Shown one piece after another: positions 42,951 through 44,032 of a stretch of 44,032 nt of DNA (position 1 is its first letter; every line of letters starts with the position of its first letter). A program made the position numbers and the translations under genes. The stretch comes from Candidatus Zhuqueibacterota bacterium. GTDB taxonomy: Bacteria > Zhuqueibacterota > Zhuqueibacteria > Residuimicrobiales > Oceaniaggregativiventaceae. Under the pieces are notes generated by a model. That model worked only from the letters and a program-made list of their open reading frames with translations. It searched no databases and was not told where the DNA came from. The DNA is taken from NCBI GenBank assembly GCA_016929055.1, contig JAFGJN010000206.1, positions 1-44,032 on the forward strand, read 5' to 3'.

Positions 42951-43922
42951 ATGCCACTGGATCGCATCATCGGCACAGTCAAGCATTCCATACTGGAAAT
43001 CATACTTTTCACCCTCTGCCTTTATCTCGCTTTCCAGGCGGATGGTTTTTTCTCGACCCAGAATCTGTTCAATGTCCTGCGCAATGTATCCATGCAAGGT
43101 ATCATCGCTTTCGGCATGACCATGGTCATCATCAGCGGTGAAATCGATTTATCCGTTGGTTCGGCTGTGGCCTTTAGCGGTTGTCTGACAGCGTATCTGG
43201 TGCGCTATCTGACCGGCGCAACGATAGGTCTCTCCATGCCGATTGCCATCCCCGCGGCTATATTGGTCGCTCTGGCGACGGGTTATTCGCTCGGTTCGCT
43301 GACCGGCTATATTCGAATCCGGTTTCAAGTACCGACCTTTATCACGACATTGGCACTGATGACAGCCTTGACAGGCGCAGCCCAACTCATCACCAATGGT
43401 TTTCCCATCACTCCTTTTCCGGAATGGTACAACTTTTTGGGCGGCGGCTATGTTTTGGGCATCCCCTTTCCGGCGTTGGTCTTTATCGCTGTTTTCCTTC
43501 TCACCCAATTGATCATGAACCACACGACATTCGGGCGTTCGATCTATGCTGTCGGAGGCAACATCGAGGCAGCCCGGCTGAGCGGCATCAACATCAAAGC
43601 GGTTAAAATGCGGGTCATGGCCATCGTCGCTTGTTTGGCCGCTTTGAGCGGCGTGATGCAGTCCGCTGAAATCATGTCCGGAACCGCCACCACCGCCAAG
43701 GGTTGGGAACTGGACGTCATATCCGCCGTCATCATTGGCGGCACCAGCCTTTTGGGCGGCGAGGGAAAAATCAAAGGCACCCTGATCGGGGTGATCTTTC
43801 TCGGTGTGTTGGTGAACGGTATGACCCTGCTGAATATCAGCGAATACTGGCAGCATGTTGTGCGGGGATTGCTGATCCTGGCGGCAGTCTTGATCAACCG
43901 CGCCCAACATGCCAACAAATAA
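42951..43922 (+). CDS. Sugar ABC transporter permease (RbsC-like)
   Basis: A 323-aa inner-membrane permease with about 8-10 hydrophobic helices. Family-like segments are MTMVIISGEIDLSVGS, FITTLALMTALTGAAQLITNG and the ATPase-coupling segment VGGNIEAARLSGI. It ends in a short basic tail (INRAQHANK). ACAAGGAG lies before ATG 42951. With the binding protein and ATPase it forms a complete importer; no sugar-metabolism enzyme follows before the window ends. Confidence 0.95.
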   Translation: MPLDRIIGTVKHSILEIILFTLCLYLAFQADGFFSTQNLFNVLRNVSMQGIIAFGMTMVIISGEIDLSVGSAVAFSGCLTAYLVRYLTGATIGLSMPIAIPAAILVALATGYSLGSLTGYIRIRFQVPTFITTLALMTALTGAAQLITNGFPITPFPEWYNFLGGGYVLGIPFPALVFIAVFLLTQLIMNHTTFGRSIYAVGGNIEAARLSGINIKAVKMRVMAIVACLAALSGVMQSAEIMSGTATTAKGWELDVISAVIIGGTSLLGGEGKIKGTLIGVIFLGVLVNGMTLLNISEYWQHVVRGLLILAAVLINRAQHANK

Positions 43923-44032
43923 ATCAGTTACCAATCGATACAACAGGCAGAATTGCAAGCAGCGCACGAGGTTTGCAACTGAATTTATAAAAAGCGCTGC
44001 TGCAGCCACAAAAAAAAATCTATTTTTTTTTC
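43923..44032. other. Non-coding tail after the ABC permease gene
   Basis: No gene is visible in these 110 bases. An A9-TCTA-T9-like stretch near 44011-44031 pairs only A with T and is cut by the window edge, so I do not call it a terminator. Confidence 0.3.

Noticed and set aside
1-44032. CRISPR array, transposon or prophage
   Set aside because: No regularly spaced repeats, transposase, integrase or phage proteins were found. The repeats seen are short palindromes.

Overview
The window looks like chromosome from a Gram-negative bacterium. It carries two enzymes of the ADP-heptose (LPS core) pathway, a class A penicillin-binding protein with its membrane operon, outer-membrane beta-barrel proteins, periplasmic multiheme cytochrome c and a superoxide reductase. 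Base composition is near-balanced to moderately GC-rich. Stacked SpoIIE/PP2C phosphatases, an AmmeMemoRadiSam cluster, a UroD-like protein and a solo branching enzyme would suit a deep lineage such as Calditrichota/KSB1 or another FCB-side phylum. That placement is inference only; no rRNA or other marker is present. I found no tRNA, rRNA, CRISPR array, transposase or phage gene.

Layout. 1-345: non-coding leader. 430-2091 (+): heptose-7-phosphate kinase (kinase domain only) and heptose bisphosphate phosphatase. 2138-5200 (+): tandem palindromes and a promoter, then desulfoferrodoxin, a pentaheme cytochrome c and a monoheme protein with a probable beta-barrel, closed by a bidirectional terminator at 5221-5270. 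5290-13.2 kb (-): TrmH-family rRNA methyltransferase, secreted M14 carboxypeptidase, a membrane-anchored unknown, a PfkB sugar kinase, PBP1A, a second anchored unknown and an M50 membrane protease whose 5' end is hard to assign.

13.5-24.8 kb (-) is a dense, partly overlapping gene train. In order of transcription it has a membrane sensor phosphatase built on what looks like a catalytically dead CPBP/CAAX protease fold, a membrane GAF phosphatase, a STAS anti-anti-sigma factor, an RsbW-like kinase, a double-GAF phosphatase, a response-regulator phosphatase, a B12-binding-type radical SAM protein, a deoxynucleoside kinase and a SAM-cleaving DUF62 enzyme. Four PP2C phosphatases thus sit with one STAS protein and one kinase, and no sigma factor is present in the window. 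Upstream at 24.9-28.2 kb is an AmmeMemoRadiSam set: an AMMECR1 protein, a membrane-anchored Memo-AMMECR1 fusion, and a radical SAM enzyme with a twin-arginine-like N-terminus.

28.4-36.9 kb (-): a PAS-GAF-GAF protein with no output domain, glycogen branching enzyme, a methyltransferase, a beta-barrel protein, a TPR protein and a sialidase-like BNR-repeat lipoprotein. 37.0-43.9 kb: a sodium:solute symporter (+), a UroD-family protein (-), and a sugar ABC importer (+) of RbsB/RbsA/RbsC type. The sialidase, symporter, UroD protein and ABC importer look like a carbohydrate-use region, with divergent promoter regions at about 36.9-37.0 and 40.0-40.3 kb.

Most promising for new biology are the multi-phosphatase partner-switching hub with its pseudo-protease sensor, the apparently envelope-directed AmmeMemoRadiSam pair, and the cytochrome/beta-barrel/superoxide reductase module. 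A 28-bp element is shared between the two leaders at opposite ends of the window.
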